Made by a program: the position numbers and the translations under genes. Source: Granulicoccus phenolivorans DSM 17626 = NBRC 107789 = JCM 15570 (lineage in GTDB: Bacteria > Actinomycetota > Actinomycetes > Propionibacteriales > Propionibacteriaceae). Taken from it: a stretch of DNA of 63,645 nt. The DNA is taken from the NCBI RefSeq assembly GCF_000423085.1, contig NZ_KE383975.1, positions 1-63,645 on the forward strand, written 5' to 3'. The notes under the pieces are model-generated. The model ran no database searches, had not been told where the DNA came from, and saw only the letters and a list, made by a program, of their open reading frames with translations. Numbering within the stretch: the first letter of the stretch is position 1; every line of letters begins with the position of its first letter. Positions 1-7,898 of this stretch are shown in pieces.

Positions 1-258
1 GTCGCCGAGGTCGGCGCCGAGGCGGTGCTGGTCCATGATGCGCACAACCCGGACCCGGCGTACGCGTTCGCGTTGTCCCGGCTGACCGATGCCGGGGTCC
101 TGCGCCGGGCCCCGATCGGGATCTTCCGGGACGTGGACCGGCCCGCCTACGACGACCTCGCTCGCGCGCAGGTCCGTGCCGCCCAGGGCGAGACCCCCGT
201 CACCGATGCCGACCTCCAGGCCCTGATCAACGGCAACGACACCTGGACCCTGGCATGA
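1..258 (+). CDS. korB: 2-oxoacid:ferredoxin oxidoreductase beta subunit, C-terminal fragment
   Basis: The reading frame is open from base 1 to the TGA at 256-258, so this is the 3' end of a gene that begins outside the window. The 85 visible residues contain VLVHDAH, then PIGIFRDVDRP, and end in NDTWTLA, which resembles the C-terminus of actinobacterial KorB. KorB is the thiamine-diphosphate subunit that, with KorA, oxidises 2-oxoglutarate to succinyl-CoA with ferredoxin. The catalytic part is not visible. The stop overlaps the start of the next SDR by 4 bp (ATGA), so they are translationally coupled. Identification is by recalled family resemblance. Confidence 0.75.
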   Translation, partial: VAEVGAEAVLVHDAHNPDPAYAFALSRLTDAGVLRRAPIGIFRDVDRPAYDDLARAQVRAAQGETPVTDADLQALINGNDTWTLA

Positions 259-1025
259 CCGGGCTGCTCGAGGGCCGCGTCGCCGTCGTCACCGGAGGTG
301 CCAGCGGCATGGGCCGGGCCACCGTCGAGCTGTTCGCGCAGGAGGGGGCGGCAGTGGCCGTACTTGATGTGGCCGACGAGCTGGGGCAGGAGACGGTGGG
401 CGCGGTCACCGCAGCGGGCGGACGCGCGATCTACGTGCCCACCGATGTCACCGGCAGCGCCTCGGTGGCCAGGGCGGTCGCCGACGTACTGGACGCGTTC
501 GGGAGTCTGGATATCGCGGTGAACAACGCTGCCGTCATGCCGGACGATCTGCCCGTGCACGACATGGACGAGGAAGTGTTCCGCCGGATCGTGTCGGTCG
601 ACCTGGTCGGGGTTGCGGTCTGCCTGAAGCACGAGGTCAGGCAGCTGCTGGCCCAGGGGACCGGGGGCGCGATCGTCAATATCGGGTCCACCCGGTCGCG
701 CAGGGCTTCCGGCCTGGCCCCGGCGTACAGTGCGGCCAAGTACGGGGTGATCGGCCTCACCGAATCGGCGGCCCAGCAGTACGGATCGGCCGGCCTGCGC
801 ATCAACGCGGTCCTGCCCGGGGTGGTCAATACTCCCATGGTGGCCGCTCGACGCGCTGTGTCCGGCGACTCCGACGCGCAGTACCTCGCCCGGGTCGGCG
901 GCGTCATGCCACGCATCGGTGACCCCATCGAGGTAGCCCGCGCCACCCTCTGGCTCTGCTCCGATCAGGCCTCGTACGTCACCGGTCACTCCCTCGTGGC
1001 AGATGGCGGCTACCTCGTCAAATGA
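255..1025 (+). CDS. SDR family NAD(P)-dependent oxidoreductase
   Basis: This 256-residue protein is a full-length classical short-chain dehydrogenase. It has TGGASGMG near residue 14 (cofactor glycine motif), NNAAV at about residue 91 and YSAAK (catalytic Tyr and Lys), with a Ser in GSTRSR upstream. It ends in the usual DGGYLVK. Such enzymes interconvert alcohols and ketones with NAD(P)H in the cytoplasm. The ATG overlaps the korB stop. The second SDR follows after 64 bp, so the two may be co-transcribed. The substrate is unknown; a ring alcohol would fit the cluster, but that is inference. Confidence 0.9.
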   Translation: MTGLLEGRVAVVTGGASGMGRATVELFAQEGAAVAVLDVADELGQETVGAVTAAGGRAIYVPTDVTGSASVARAVADVLDAFGSLDIAVNNAAVMPDDLPVHDMDEEVFRRIVSVDLVGVAVCLKHEVRQLLAQGTGGAIVNIGSTRSRRASGLAPAYSAAKYGVIGLTESAAQQYGSAGLRINAVLPGVVNTPMVAARRAVSGDSDAQYLARVGGVMPRIGDPIEVARATLWLCSDQASYVTGHSLVADGGYLVK

Positions 1026-1089
1026 AATGGCGCCGGCGCCTGTTGCGCGGGGCCACTGACGCACCACAACACCGAACCGGGAGCTCGCC

Positions 1090-1698
1090 ATGGGGCGATT
1101 GCAGGACAAAGTATCGATTCTCACCGGCGCCGGATCAGGCTTGGGCCGGGCCGGCGCGGAGATCTTCGCCCGGGAGGGTGCCCTGGTCGGCTGCGTGGAT
1201 CTCGACGGTGCGGCGGCCGAACAGACTGCGGCAACGATCGTGGCCGGCGGGGGAAGGGCGATCGGCCTCCGGGCCGATGTCACCGACTCGGGCGCAGTCG
1301 CTCGTGCGTTCGATCGTGTCCGCAGCGCCTTCGGCCCCATCGAGGTGCTGTTCTGCAACGCCGGGATCGCGGGTGCGGGCTCGGCGACGGAGATCACGGA
1401 AGAGTTGTGGGACCGGGTCATCGCCGTGGACCTGAAGAGTGTCTGGTTGTGCGCCCGCCAGGCGATGCCGGACATGCTGGAGCGGGGCGCCGGAAGCATC
1501 ATCAACACCGCCAGCGTGGGCGGCCTGGTGGGCGTCGGACGCATCCTCCCGTACGCGGCCGCGAAGGGTGGCGTGATCGCCATGACCAGACAAATGGCCG
1601 TCGACTTCGGCCACCTGGCCCTGTTTCTGGCCAGCGATGAAGCCAGTTGGATCACCGGAGTCGCCATCCCGGTCGACGGCGGCTACACCGCAGCCTGA
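1090..1698 (+). CDS. SDR family oxidoreductase with internal in-frame deletion
   Basis: At 202 residues this SDR is about 50 shorter than the family norm. The N-terminal half is normal: TGAGSGLG, CNAG and YAAAKGG with the catalytic Tyr and Lys. The C-terminus is also normal (LFLASD, then DGGYTAA). At Gly174/His175 (bases 1611/1612), VDFG runs straight into HLALFLASD. This skips the segment that usually carries the substrate-binding loop and the conserved PG after the active site. Without it the enzyme is probably inactive, although the cofactor-binding half and frame are intact. The cause may be a real deletion or an assembly collapse. Confidence 0.75.
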   Translation: MGRLQDKVSILTGAGSGLGRAGAEIFAREGALVGCVDLDGAAAEQTAATIVAGGGRAIGLRADVTDSGAVARAFDRVRSAFGPIEVLFCNAGIAGAGSATEITEELWDRVIAVDLKSVWLCARQAMPDMLERGAGSIINTASVGGLVGVGRILPYAAAKGGVIAMTRQMAVDFGHLALFLASDEASWITGVAIPVDGGYTAA

Positions 1699-1716
1699 TC
1701 GGCCGGAGAGACCGAT

Positions 1717-1748
1717 CGGGCCCTGTCACCGTGCGGTGACAGGGCCCG
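1717..1748. terminator. Hairpin between convergent genes
   Basis: A perfect 14-bp stem (1717-1730 with 1735-1748) and a 4-nt GTGC loop lie between the second SDR and the convergent hydrolase. There is no T-tract. It probably serves as a bidirectional transcription end. Confidence 0.6.
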
Positions 1749-1780
1749 ACCCAGCGGTGCGATCGGCCGACCGCGGGCGG

Positions 1781-2719
1781 TCAGGCGGTCTGCTTCGCGG
1801 TGGCCTTCTTCACCGCAGCGACAAACAGGTCCATCCCGGTGGCCGCGCCCGGCAGCACGTTCGGGAAGGTGAAGAAGCCGTGCATCTGCCCCTCGACCAG
1901 GTGTTCCTCGGTGAGTACGCCGCTGTCGCGCAGCTTGGCGGCGTACGCCTGCCCCTCGTCGCGCAGCACATCGTGCTCGGCGATCAGGACCAGGGCCGGC
2001 GCCGTACCGGTGGGATCACCCTGCAGCGGGGAGGCGTCGGGGTTGGCCCGCTCCATCTCGTCGGGGGCGTACAGGTCCCAGAACAGCACCATCGATTCCT
2101 TGTTGAGCATCAGCGCATTGGCCGGGTCGTTGTAGGTGGCGGTGGCGAAGTCGGCATCGGTGACCGGGTAGATCAGACCCTGCAGCGCGAGCTGCGGGCC
2201 ACCCTCCTTGACTGCGCGCTGGGCCACGATCGCCGACAGGTTGCCGCCGGCGGAGTCGCCGGCCACGATCAGCTTCGCGTTCTCCCCCGCCAGGTCGGCC
2301 TGGTTCGCCACGACCCACTGCAGGGCGGTCCACGCGTCCTCGGCGGCGGTGGGGTAGCGGTACTCCGGTGCCTTGCGGTACTCGACCAGCACCGTGGTCG
2401 CGCCGGTCCGGTCGGTGATCTGGCGGCACAGGGTGTCGAACCCGTCGAGGTCCCCGATCACCCAACCACCACCGTGGTAGTAGACGATGATCGTGTCGGT
2501 CTCGCCCTTGGGCTTGAAGACCCGGACGGGGAAGGACTCGTGGTCGGCGGTCGGGATGCTGATGGTGTCGACCGAGCCGACCTCGGGGCCCGCTCCGAAC
2601 AGCGGGGTCAGGCCTCCGTTCATCTCACGCATCTGCTCGGGGGTCATCTCGTGGAGTGCGGGCCCACCCTGCTCGGCGGCAGCGGCGAGGAATCCAGCGG
2701 TTGCTTCGTCAAGAGCCAT
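1781..2719 (-). CDS. Alpha/beta hydrolase fold-3 esterase (HSL family)
   Basis: This 312-residue cytoplasmic hydrolase belongs to the hormone-sensitive-lipase group. It has the oxyanion-hole motif HGGGW, the nucleophile elbow GDSAGG and a C-terminal HGFF carrying the catalytic His. I chose the ATG at 2719 rather than 2731 because GAGG lies six bases upstream of it. The gene is divergent from the Baeyer-Villiger monooxygenase across a shared AT-rich promoter region. A plausible job is hydrolysis of the ester or lactone made by that enzyme. The pairing is inference from position; the substrate is unknown. Confidence 0.88.
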   Translation of the reverse strand: MALDEATAGFLAAAAEQGGPALHEMTPEQMREMNGGLTPLFGAGPEVGSVDTISIPTADHESFPVRVFKPKGETDTIIVYYHGGGWVIGDLDGFDTLCRQITDRTGATTVLVEYRKAPEYRYPTAAEDAWTALQWVVANQADLAGENAKLIVAGDSAGGNLSAIVAQRAVKEGGPQLALQGLIYPVTDADFATATYNDPANALMLNKESMVLFWDLYAPDEMERANPDASPLQGDPTGTAPALVLIAEHDVLRDEGQAYAAKLRDSGVLTEEHLVEGQMHGFFTFPNVLPGAATGMDLFVAAVKKATAKQTA

Positions 2720-2769
2720 GTCAAACCTCATTGTTCAGGCGCCGTCACCGGCGCTGGCCTATTAAGAAC

Positions 2770-2837
2770 AATCATAGGCATCAATCGGATGATCTGCCAG
2801 AGGTTGCTGACATTCGATGGTAACTATGCCTATGATT
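2770..2837. promoter_or_regulatory. Divergent promoter region with perfect 11-bp inverted repeat
   Basis: AATCATAGGCA (2770-2780) and TGCCTATGATT (2827-2837) are exact reverse complements flanking the middle of the esterase/monooxygenase intergenic region. Each arm holds TATGAT, a possible -10 box facing its own gene. On the plus strand TGACAT (2808-2813) lies 17 bp upstream of TATGAT. The repeat may therefore be paired promoters, paired operators, or both. The same octamer recurs elsewhere in the cluster. Confidence 0.6.
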
Positions 2838-2908
2838 ACTAGAGAGACCTCGTCGAAGCGGTCGCCCCCGACCGTCGAGGTCCGACAACACTCAATGAGG
2901 AGCGTTCT

Positions 2909-4531
2909 ATGTCGAAGGAAAACTCGAACTCCGCCGAGCTGGATGTACTGATCGTCGGCGCCGGATTCTCCGGTCTGTACCTACTGCACAAACTTCGCGG
3001 CGACGGCTACAACGTGCGTGCCGTCGAGGCCGGACCCGAGGTGGGCGGGACCTGGTTCTGGAACCGCTATCCCGGCGCGCGATGTGATGTGGAGAGCGTG
3101 GACTACTCGTACTCCTGGGATCCGGAAATGGATCAAACCTATGAATGGACCGAGAAGTATCCCGCTCAGGCCGACATCCTGAAGTACTTGAAGGCGGTCG
3201 CGGACAAGAACGACCTGCGCAAGGACATCGACTTCAACACCCGCGTCACCCAGATGACCTGGGACGAGCAGACCAAGCGGTGGACCTCGACCACCGACAC
3301 CGGCCGGAGCATCACCTCCCAGTACGTGATGATGGCGGTCGGCTGCCTCAGCGTCCCGAAGGAGCCCAGCGATCTGCCGAACTTCGACCGATTCACCGGC
3401 GAGGTCCTGCGTACCTGGAACTGGCCCGAGGACGCCGACCTCACCGGCAAGAAGGTCGCGGTGATCGGCACCGGGTCCACCGGTGCCCAGGTGATCCCCG
3501 CCCTGGCCGAGATCGTGGACAGCCTGCTGGTCATCCAGCGCACCCCGAACTTCGTCATCCCGACCCGGAACCGGCCGCTGAACGACGGCGAGCTCGACGA
3601 GATCCGCGCCGACTACCCCGATCGCCGGCGCCGCAACCGCGCCCACCCCGCGGGCGTGTTCCGGTCGGACAACCCGAAGAACGCGATGGAGGTGGACGCC
3701 CAGGAGCGCCACGACACCTTCCAGGAGCGCTGGGAGGGCGGTGGCATCAACTTCCTCGGTGCCTTCGCCGACCTGATGTTCAACAAGGAGGCCAACGACG
3801 CAGTCTGCGAATTCGTCCACGAGAAGATCGACGAGACCGTCACCGACCCGGCCGTGGCCGACCTGCTGAAGCCGCGCTCGTACCCGATGGGGGCCAAGCG
3901 TCCGGTGATCGCGACCGATTACTACGAGACCTTCAACAAGCCGAACGTCACCCTGGCTGACGTGCGGACGAATGCGCTGGCGACCTTCACCGAGACCGGC
4001 GTCGAGTTCGTCGACGGCAGCACCTACGACTTCGACGTGCTCGTGCTGGCGACCGGCTTCGACTCCTTCACCGGGGCGTTCACCCAGATCGACATCACCG
4101 GCCGGGACGGGCGCAAGCTCGCCGAGGAATGGACGCACCAGGGTCCGGCCACCTACCTGGGGCTGTCGACCGCCGGATTCCCGAACATGGTGCTGGTCGC
4201 CAATGTCGGCAGCCCGTCGGTGCTGGCGAACATGATCACCGCGATCGAGCAGCACGTCGAGTGGGTGTCGCACATGCTCGCCGACCAGAAGGCGAACGGG
4301 CGTACCACCATCGAGGCGGAGCCGATCGCGCAGAAGCAGTGGGTCGAGACCGTCGAGGCCATCGCCAACATGACCCTGTGGCCCCAGGGCGATTCCGGCT
4401 CCTGGTACCGCGGAGCCAATATCCCCGGCAAGCCGCAGCTGTTCATGCCGTACGCCGGCGGCGTCGTCGAGTACGAGAAGGCCATCGACGCCACCCGGGA
4501 GAACAACTACTCCGGCTTCGTCACCGCCTGA
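2909..4531 (+). CDS. Flavin-dependent Baeyer-Villiger-type monooxygenase
   Basis: This 540-residue protein has the layout of type I Baeyer-Villiger monooxygenases. An FAD motif GAGFSG lies at residues 17-22, followed by GTWFWNRYPGARCD typical of cyclohexanone-monooxygenase relatives, then the NADPH-binding GTGSTG near residue 187. The family fingerprint FxGxxxHxxxWP is present at residues 162-173, but the His is Arg168. Such enzymes insert oxygen beside a ketone to give an ester or lactone, using FAD, NADPH and O2. The gene leads an operon with the EthD and aldehyde dehydrogenase genes. The family is secure; the altered fingerprint leaves the exact reaction open. Confidence 0.88.
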   Translation: MSKENSNSAELDVLIVGAGFSGLYLLHKLRGDGYNVRAVEAGPEVGGTWFWNRYPGARCDVESVDYSYSWDPEMDQTYEWTEKYPAQADILKYLKAVADKNDLRKDIDFNTRVTQMTWDEQTKRWTSTTDTGRSITSQYVMMAVGCLSVPKEPSDLPNFDRFTGEVLRTWNWPEDADLTGKKVAVIGTGSTGAQVIPALAEIVDSLLVIQRTPNFVIPTRNRPLNDGELDEIRADYPDRRRRNRAHPAGVFRSDNPKNAMEVDAQERHDTFQERWEGGGINFLGAFADLMFNKEANDAVCEFVHEKIDETVTDPAVADLLKPRSYPMGAKRPVIATDYYETFNKPNVTLADVRTNALATFTETGVEFVDGSTYDFDVLVLATGFDSFTGAFTQIDITGRDGRKLAEEWTHQGPATYLGLSTAGFPNMVLVANVGSPSVLANMITAIEQHVEWVSHMLADQKANGRTTIEAEPIAQKQWVETVEAIANMTLWPQGDSGSWYRGANIPGKPQLFMPYAGGVVEYEKAIDATRENNYSGFVTA

Positions 4532-4584
4532 AACCCGTCACCTCACCACTTCCACATCACGGCCCGCACCCGAAAGGACCGCCC

Positions 4585-4881
4585 ATGTTCCGCATTGTCG
4601 TCACCTACAACCACCCCGAGAACACCGATGCCTTCCTCGAGCACTACCGCACCTCGCATGCGGTGAAGGCCGGGAAGATGCCCAACCTGGCCGGCTACAC
4701 CTGGGGCCAGTGCGAGAGCCTGGATGGCTCCCGGCCCGAGCACTTCCTGGTCGCGGTCATGGACTACGAGTCCAAGGAGGCCGCCGGCGCCTCACTCGGC
4801 TCGCCCGAGGGGCAGGCTGCTACCGCCGACATGGCGGACCTGCCGCATGCCGGTTTCACCATGAACTCCTACGCCTACTGA
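4585..4881 (+). CDS. EthD family protein
   Basis: This is a 98-residue protein of the EthD dimeric alpha-beta barrel family. It shows a typical start (FRIVVTYNHPENTDAFLEHY), a central HAVKAGKMPNL segment and a conserved-looking C-terminal AGFTMNSYAY. EthD proteins accompany monooxygenases and degradation clusters; some act as small isomerase- or lyase-like enzymes, others have no known role. It lies 53 bp after the monooxygenase and 30 bp before an aldehyde dehydrogenase, so all three probably share a transcript. The ATG is preceded by AAAGGA. The function here is unassigned. Confidence 0.8.
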   Translation: MFRIVVTYNHPENTDAFLEHYRTSHAVKAGKMPNLAGYTWGQCESLDGSRPEHFLVAVMDYESKEAAGASLGSPEGQAATADMADLPHAGFTMNSYAY

Positions 4882-4911
4882 ACCAGCCCGCGCAGCAGAG
4901 AGAACAGAGCA

Positions 4912-6360
4912 ATGACTGACGTAGAACAGATCCGCAGCTTCGACAAGCTGTTCATCGGTGGCGAGTGGGTCGAACCCGCCACGGACAAGAAGATCGAGGT
5001 CGTCTCTCCGATCAACGGCAAGGTGATCGCCACCGTGCCCGATGCCCAGCCCGAGGACATGGATCGGGCGGTCGCCGCGGCCCGCAAGGCTTTCGACGAG
5101 GGCCCCTGGCCCCACCTGAGCCCGGAAGAGCGCGCCGGATACCTGCGCCGGATCGGCGATGAGGTGAAGAAGCGGATGCCCGACATGGCAGCCGCCTTCA
5201 CCGTGGAGATCGGCGCCCCGCAGATGATTGCCGACGCCTTCCACGACAACGCCCGCAAGATGTGGGAGGACTCCTCCACTCTGTACCAGCGGTTCACCTT
5301 CGAGGAGGAGCGCTCCTGGGAGGGCGGCAAGGGCAAGCTGGTCCGGGAGCCCGTCGGCGTCTGCGCGATTATCATCCCGTGGAACGGTCCGGTCGCGACC
5401 GGATCGCTGAAGATCGGGCCGGCCCTGGCCGCCGGCTGCACCGTGGTCTTCAAGCCGGCCCCCGAGGGTCCGGTCAGCGTGATGATGCTGGCCGAGGCGT
5501 TCGACGCGGCCGGCCTGCCCCCGGGCGTGATCAATGTCCTGCCGGGCGGACGCGAAGCGGGTCAGCATCTGATCTCCAACCCCGACGTGGACAAGGTCTC
5601 GTTCACCGGTTCCACCGCGGCCGGCCGCAAGATCATGGAATCGGTCGCTGGTCGGATCGGCCGGGTCAGCCTGGAACTGGGCGGCAAGTCGGCCGCGATC
5701 GTGACCGAGGACGCCGACCTGGAGAAGACGCTCGGCTCGGTGGTGTTCGCCGGGTTGGGCAACTCCGGCCAGGTCTGTGCCGCGCTGACTCGCGTCCTGG
5801 TGCCGCGCAGCCGGCAGGAGGAGTTCGTCACCGCGATGAAGGCCGCCTACGAGGGGATCAAGGTCGGGGACCCGCGCGAAGAGGGTGTCCTGCTCGGACC
5901 CCTGGCCGCCAAGCGGCAGCAGGATCGCGTGCTGGACTACATCGAGGTCGGCAAGAGCGAGGGTGCTCGCCTGGTCACCGGCGGCGGTGTGCCGAAGGGG
6001 TTCGAGGAGGGCGCCTTCGTCGAGCCGACGCTGTTCGCCGATGTGACCCGGGACATGCGGATCGCCAAGGAGGAGATCTTCGGCCCGGTGATCGTGGTCA
6101 TGCCCTACGACACCATCGAGGAGGCCATCGACATCGCCAATGCCACCGAGTACGGCCTCTCGGGGGCCGTGTTCGCCGGCAGTGATGAAGAGGCCGAGAA
6201 GATCGCTCGGAAGATCCGGACCGGCCAGATCGGCATCAACAACTGGCAGATGGTGGTCACCGAACCCTTCGGCGGCTACAAGCAGTCCGGCCTGGGCCGC
6301 GAGGGCAATGTCGAGGGTCTGAGCGCCTTCGTCGAGAACAAGCTGATCATGACTCCCTGA
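4912..6360 (+). CDS. Aldehyde dehydrogenase family protein
   Basis: This 482-residue NAD(P)-dependent aldehyde dehydrogenase is close to usual family length. It carries PWNGP (oxyanion Asn), FKPAPE (cofactor Lys), FTGST, LELGGKSA (general-base Glu) and GQVCAA (catalytic Cys), in the expected order. It oxidises an aldehyde to a carboxylate in the cytoplasm. As the third gene after the Baeyer-Villiger monooxygenase and EthD genes, it likely oxidises an aldehyde formed downstream of ring or ester cleavage. All catalytic motifs are intact, unlike the second aldehyde dehydrogenase of the window. The substrate is unknown. Confidence 0.93.
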   Translation: MTDVEQIRSFDKLFIGGEWVEPATDKKIEVVSPINGKVIATVPDAQPEDMDRAVAAARKAFDEGPWPHLSPEERAGYLRRIGDEVKKRMPDMAAAFTVEIGAPQMIADAFHDNARKMWEDSSTLYQRFTFEEERSWEGGKGKLVREPVGVCAIIIPWNGPVATGSLKIGPALAAGCTVVFKPAPEGPVSVMMLAEAFDAAGLPPGVINVLPGGREAGQHLISNPDVDKVSFTGSTAAGRKIMESVAGRIGRVSLELGGKSAAIVTEDADLEKTLGSVVFAGLGNSGQVCAALTRVLVPRSRQEEFVTAMKAAYEGIKVGDPREEGVLLGPLAAKRQQDRVLDYIEVGKSEGARLVTGGGVPKGFEEGAFVEPTLFADVTRDMRIAKEEIFGPVIVVMPYDTIEEAIDIANATEYGLSGAVFAGSDEEAEKIARKIRTGQIGINNWQMVVTEPFGGYKQSGLGREGNVEGLSAFVENKLIMTP

Positions 6361-6373
6361 GAGCGGGACAGAG

Positions 6374-6408
6374 CCGGGGCCGGTCACCGTTGCGGTGGCC
6401 GGCCCCGG
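6374..6408 (+). terminator. Hairpin after aldehyde dehydrogenase
   Basis: A 16-bp GC-rich stem with one G-T wobble (6374-6389 with 6393-6408) and a 3-nt loop begins 13 bp after the stop. No T-tract follows. It is a likely end of the monooxygenase operon. Confidence 0.55.
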
Positions 6409-6433
6409 TCCTTGGCGAGGTGCGGCCGGAAAG

Positions 6434-6513
6434 GTGGTCGGATCCTGCCGCCAGTGGGTCCCACAGAGCCGGATGGGACCCGTTTCGGGCTTCTGGTGGC
6501 AGGATCGGACCAC
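6434..6513. repeat. Palindromic element family A, copy 1
   Basis: Inverted arms 6434-6454 and 6493-6513 match at 19 of 21 positions and share the core GGATCCTGCC / GGCAGGATC with the other A copies. The element lies between the aldehyde dehydrogenase end and the convergent M15 peptidase, whose stop codon is only 7 bp away. Confidence 0.75.
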
Positions 6514-6519
6514 ATCCCG

Positions 6520-7734
6520 TCAGTGTCCGGTCCGGGCCAACTTCCCACCCGGCCCGGTGTTCTTCGCCGGGATCTCCCCCCCGCTCGGCGCAGGGGCCGG
6601 CGGGTCGGCCGGCAGATCGCCCTTGGCATCCGAGCCGTCGACGCCGCGGTCCCTGGGCTCCGGATCCGCCGGCGCGGACTGACTCGACGGCGACCGGGAC
6701 GGGTCGGGCACCGCGGTCCCGGGTCCGGGCTGGTTCGAGACCGGGCTGCTCGGAGCCGGGGTCCAGGGATTCGAGACGGGCGACTCGGCCGCAAGCGTGG
6801 GCCGCTCACCCGTCCGGTGCGCGGTTGCCGTCGGCGCCGTCGAGGGCTCGGCGGGCCCGGTGGGGCCGGCGCTGGTACTCGGCTTCGCGGTTGCGGTGGG
6901 CTTGATCGTCACCGTCGGTCGGGTGCTCGGCCTTGCGGTGCTGGTCGACTTGGCGGTGGTGCTGGGCTTGGCGGTGATCGGGGTTTTCGCCGTGCTGCTG
7001 GGCTTCCCGGTGCTGCTGGGCTCTGCGGTGATCGAGGGTTTCGCCGTGCTGCTGGGTTTCGCGGTCGTGCTGGGCTTCGCGGTGCTGCTGGGCTTCGCGG
7101 GGGTCGGGCTCGGTTGCCGGGGGCTCACGCTGCGCGTGGGTGTCGATTTGTCCGAACTGTTCAGCGTGGCCAGGTTCTGCGCGACGGAGTCCACCGAGCC
7201 GATGTACTCGAAGTGCATCGCATCGGGTCGGCTGGAGTACCGACCACCCCAGTAGAAGCCGTGCGTCTCCCACATCGCCACCACGGTGGGCGGGATGTCG
7301 GAGACGAACGTGCTGCCCATCGGGTTGCGATTCCAGTTCAGGTCGACAGCCAGCCCGCGGGAATGGTTCGACGGCTTGTCCGAGCCGCGAATCGGACGAC
7401 AGTCGAAGCCGCCGGTCTGGGCCGGGTCCAGGGCGTACCCCATCGCCTCGGTGCGGATCAGCAACGCGCTGACCAGGGGCGCGAGCGCCTTGCGTACGCC
7501 GGCCCGGTCGCCGGTGTTCGACGTTGCCATCACGATGTCGGTGGGGCAATTCGGCCAGGCCTTGTTACCCCAGCTGGCGTGCTCGGCATTGGAGGAGTGC
7601 GGGTTCTTGCCGTAGTCGCTGAGCCGGTAGTTCTTCGCGGCCGCGGTGTCGATCAGCCCGGGAGCGGCGACGACGCCGAGGGTCAGCGCCGCAGCGGCAA
7701 CGCCGCCGATCGCCAGGGTGCGCAGCTTCTTCAC
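6520..7734 (-). CDS. Secreted M15-type D-Ala-D-Ala carboxypeptidase-like protein with low-complexity tail
   Basis: This 404-residue exported protein has an N-terminal signal (KK, then a hydrophobic stretch to about residue 31). An M15/VanY-type peptidase domain spans about 40-190, with zinc-site motifs SNHSRGLAVD (His124, Asp131) and DAMHFEY (His174). Such enzymes trim peptidoglycan peptides. Residues 213-290 are a Lys/Pro/Ser/Thr-rich run of degenerate six-residue KPSSTA-like repeats, followed by a Pro/Ser-rich region. The last residues, LARTGH, look like a class E sortase LAxTG motif without the hydrophobic segment and basic tail that should follow. It seems unrelated to the surrounding catabolic genes. 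Confidence 0.85.
   Translation of the reverse strand: MKKLRTLAIGGVAAAALTLGVVAAPGLIDTAAAKNYRLSDYGKNPHSSNAEHASWGNKAWPNCPTDIVMATSNTGDRAGVRKALAPLVSALLIRTEAMGYALDPAQTGGFDCRPIRGSDKPSNHSRGLAVDLNWNRNPMGSTFVSDIPPTVVAMWETHGFYWGGRYSSRPDAMHFEYIGSVDSVAQNLATLNSSDKSTPTRSVSPRQPSPTPAKPSSTAKPSTTAKPSSTAKPSITAEPSSTGKPSSTAKTPITAKPSTTAKSTSTARPSTRPTVTIKPTATAKPSTSAGPTGPAEPSTAPTATAHRTGERPTLAAESPVSNPWTPAPSSPVSNQPGPGTAVPDPSRSPSSQSAPADPEPRDRGVDGSDAKGDLPADPPAPAPSGGEIPAKNTGPGGKLARTGH
6865..7098 (-). repeat. Degenerate 18-bp tandem repeat coding KPSSTA-type units
   Basis: About a dozen imperfect 18-nt units within the M15 peptidase gene encode KPSSTA, KPSTTA, KPSITA and similar. They form a probable flexible wall-spanning linker. 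Such tracts vary in copy number through replication slippage and can be miscounted in assemblies. Confidence 0.8.
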
Positions 7735-7850
7735 GGGGACTCCGTAGGTTCGGGGTGGGGGTGCGCACTGAACGTAACGGCGTCACCGGGGCGACCGCCT
7801 CTCCCGGCGGCGGGAAGCTTCCGCCGGAAGTATCCCCCGGGAACGCGACT

Positions 7851-7876
7851 GCGCCCCCGGCCGGAGCCGGGGGCGC
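7851..7876 (-). terminator. Hairpin after alcohol dehydrogenase
   Basis: A perfect 11-bp stem (7851-7861 with 7866-7876) and 4-nt loop lies just downstream of the minus-strand alcohol dehydrogenase stop. An 11-base G homopolymer (7885-7895) separates stop and hairpin. The rest of 7735-7850 should hold the M15 gene promoter; I see no clear boxes. Confidence 0.55.
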
Positions 7877-7898
7877 GGATCGCTGGGGGGGGGGGAGC

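Noticed and set aside
6865-7098. Repeat tract in the M15 gene as a mobile or regulatory repeat
   Set aside because: It keeps frame and codes a Pro/Ser/Thr/Lys linker typical of wall proteins.
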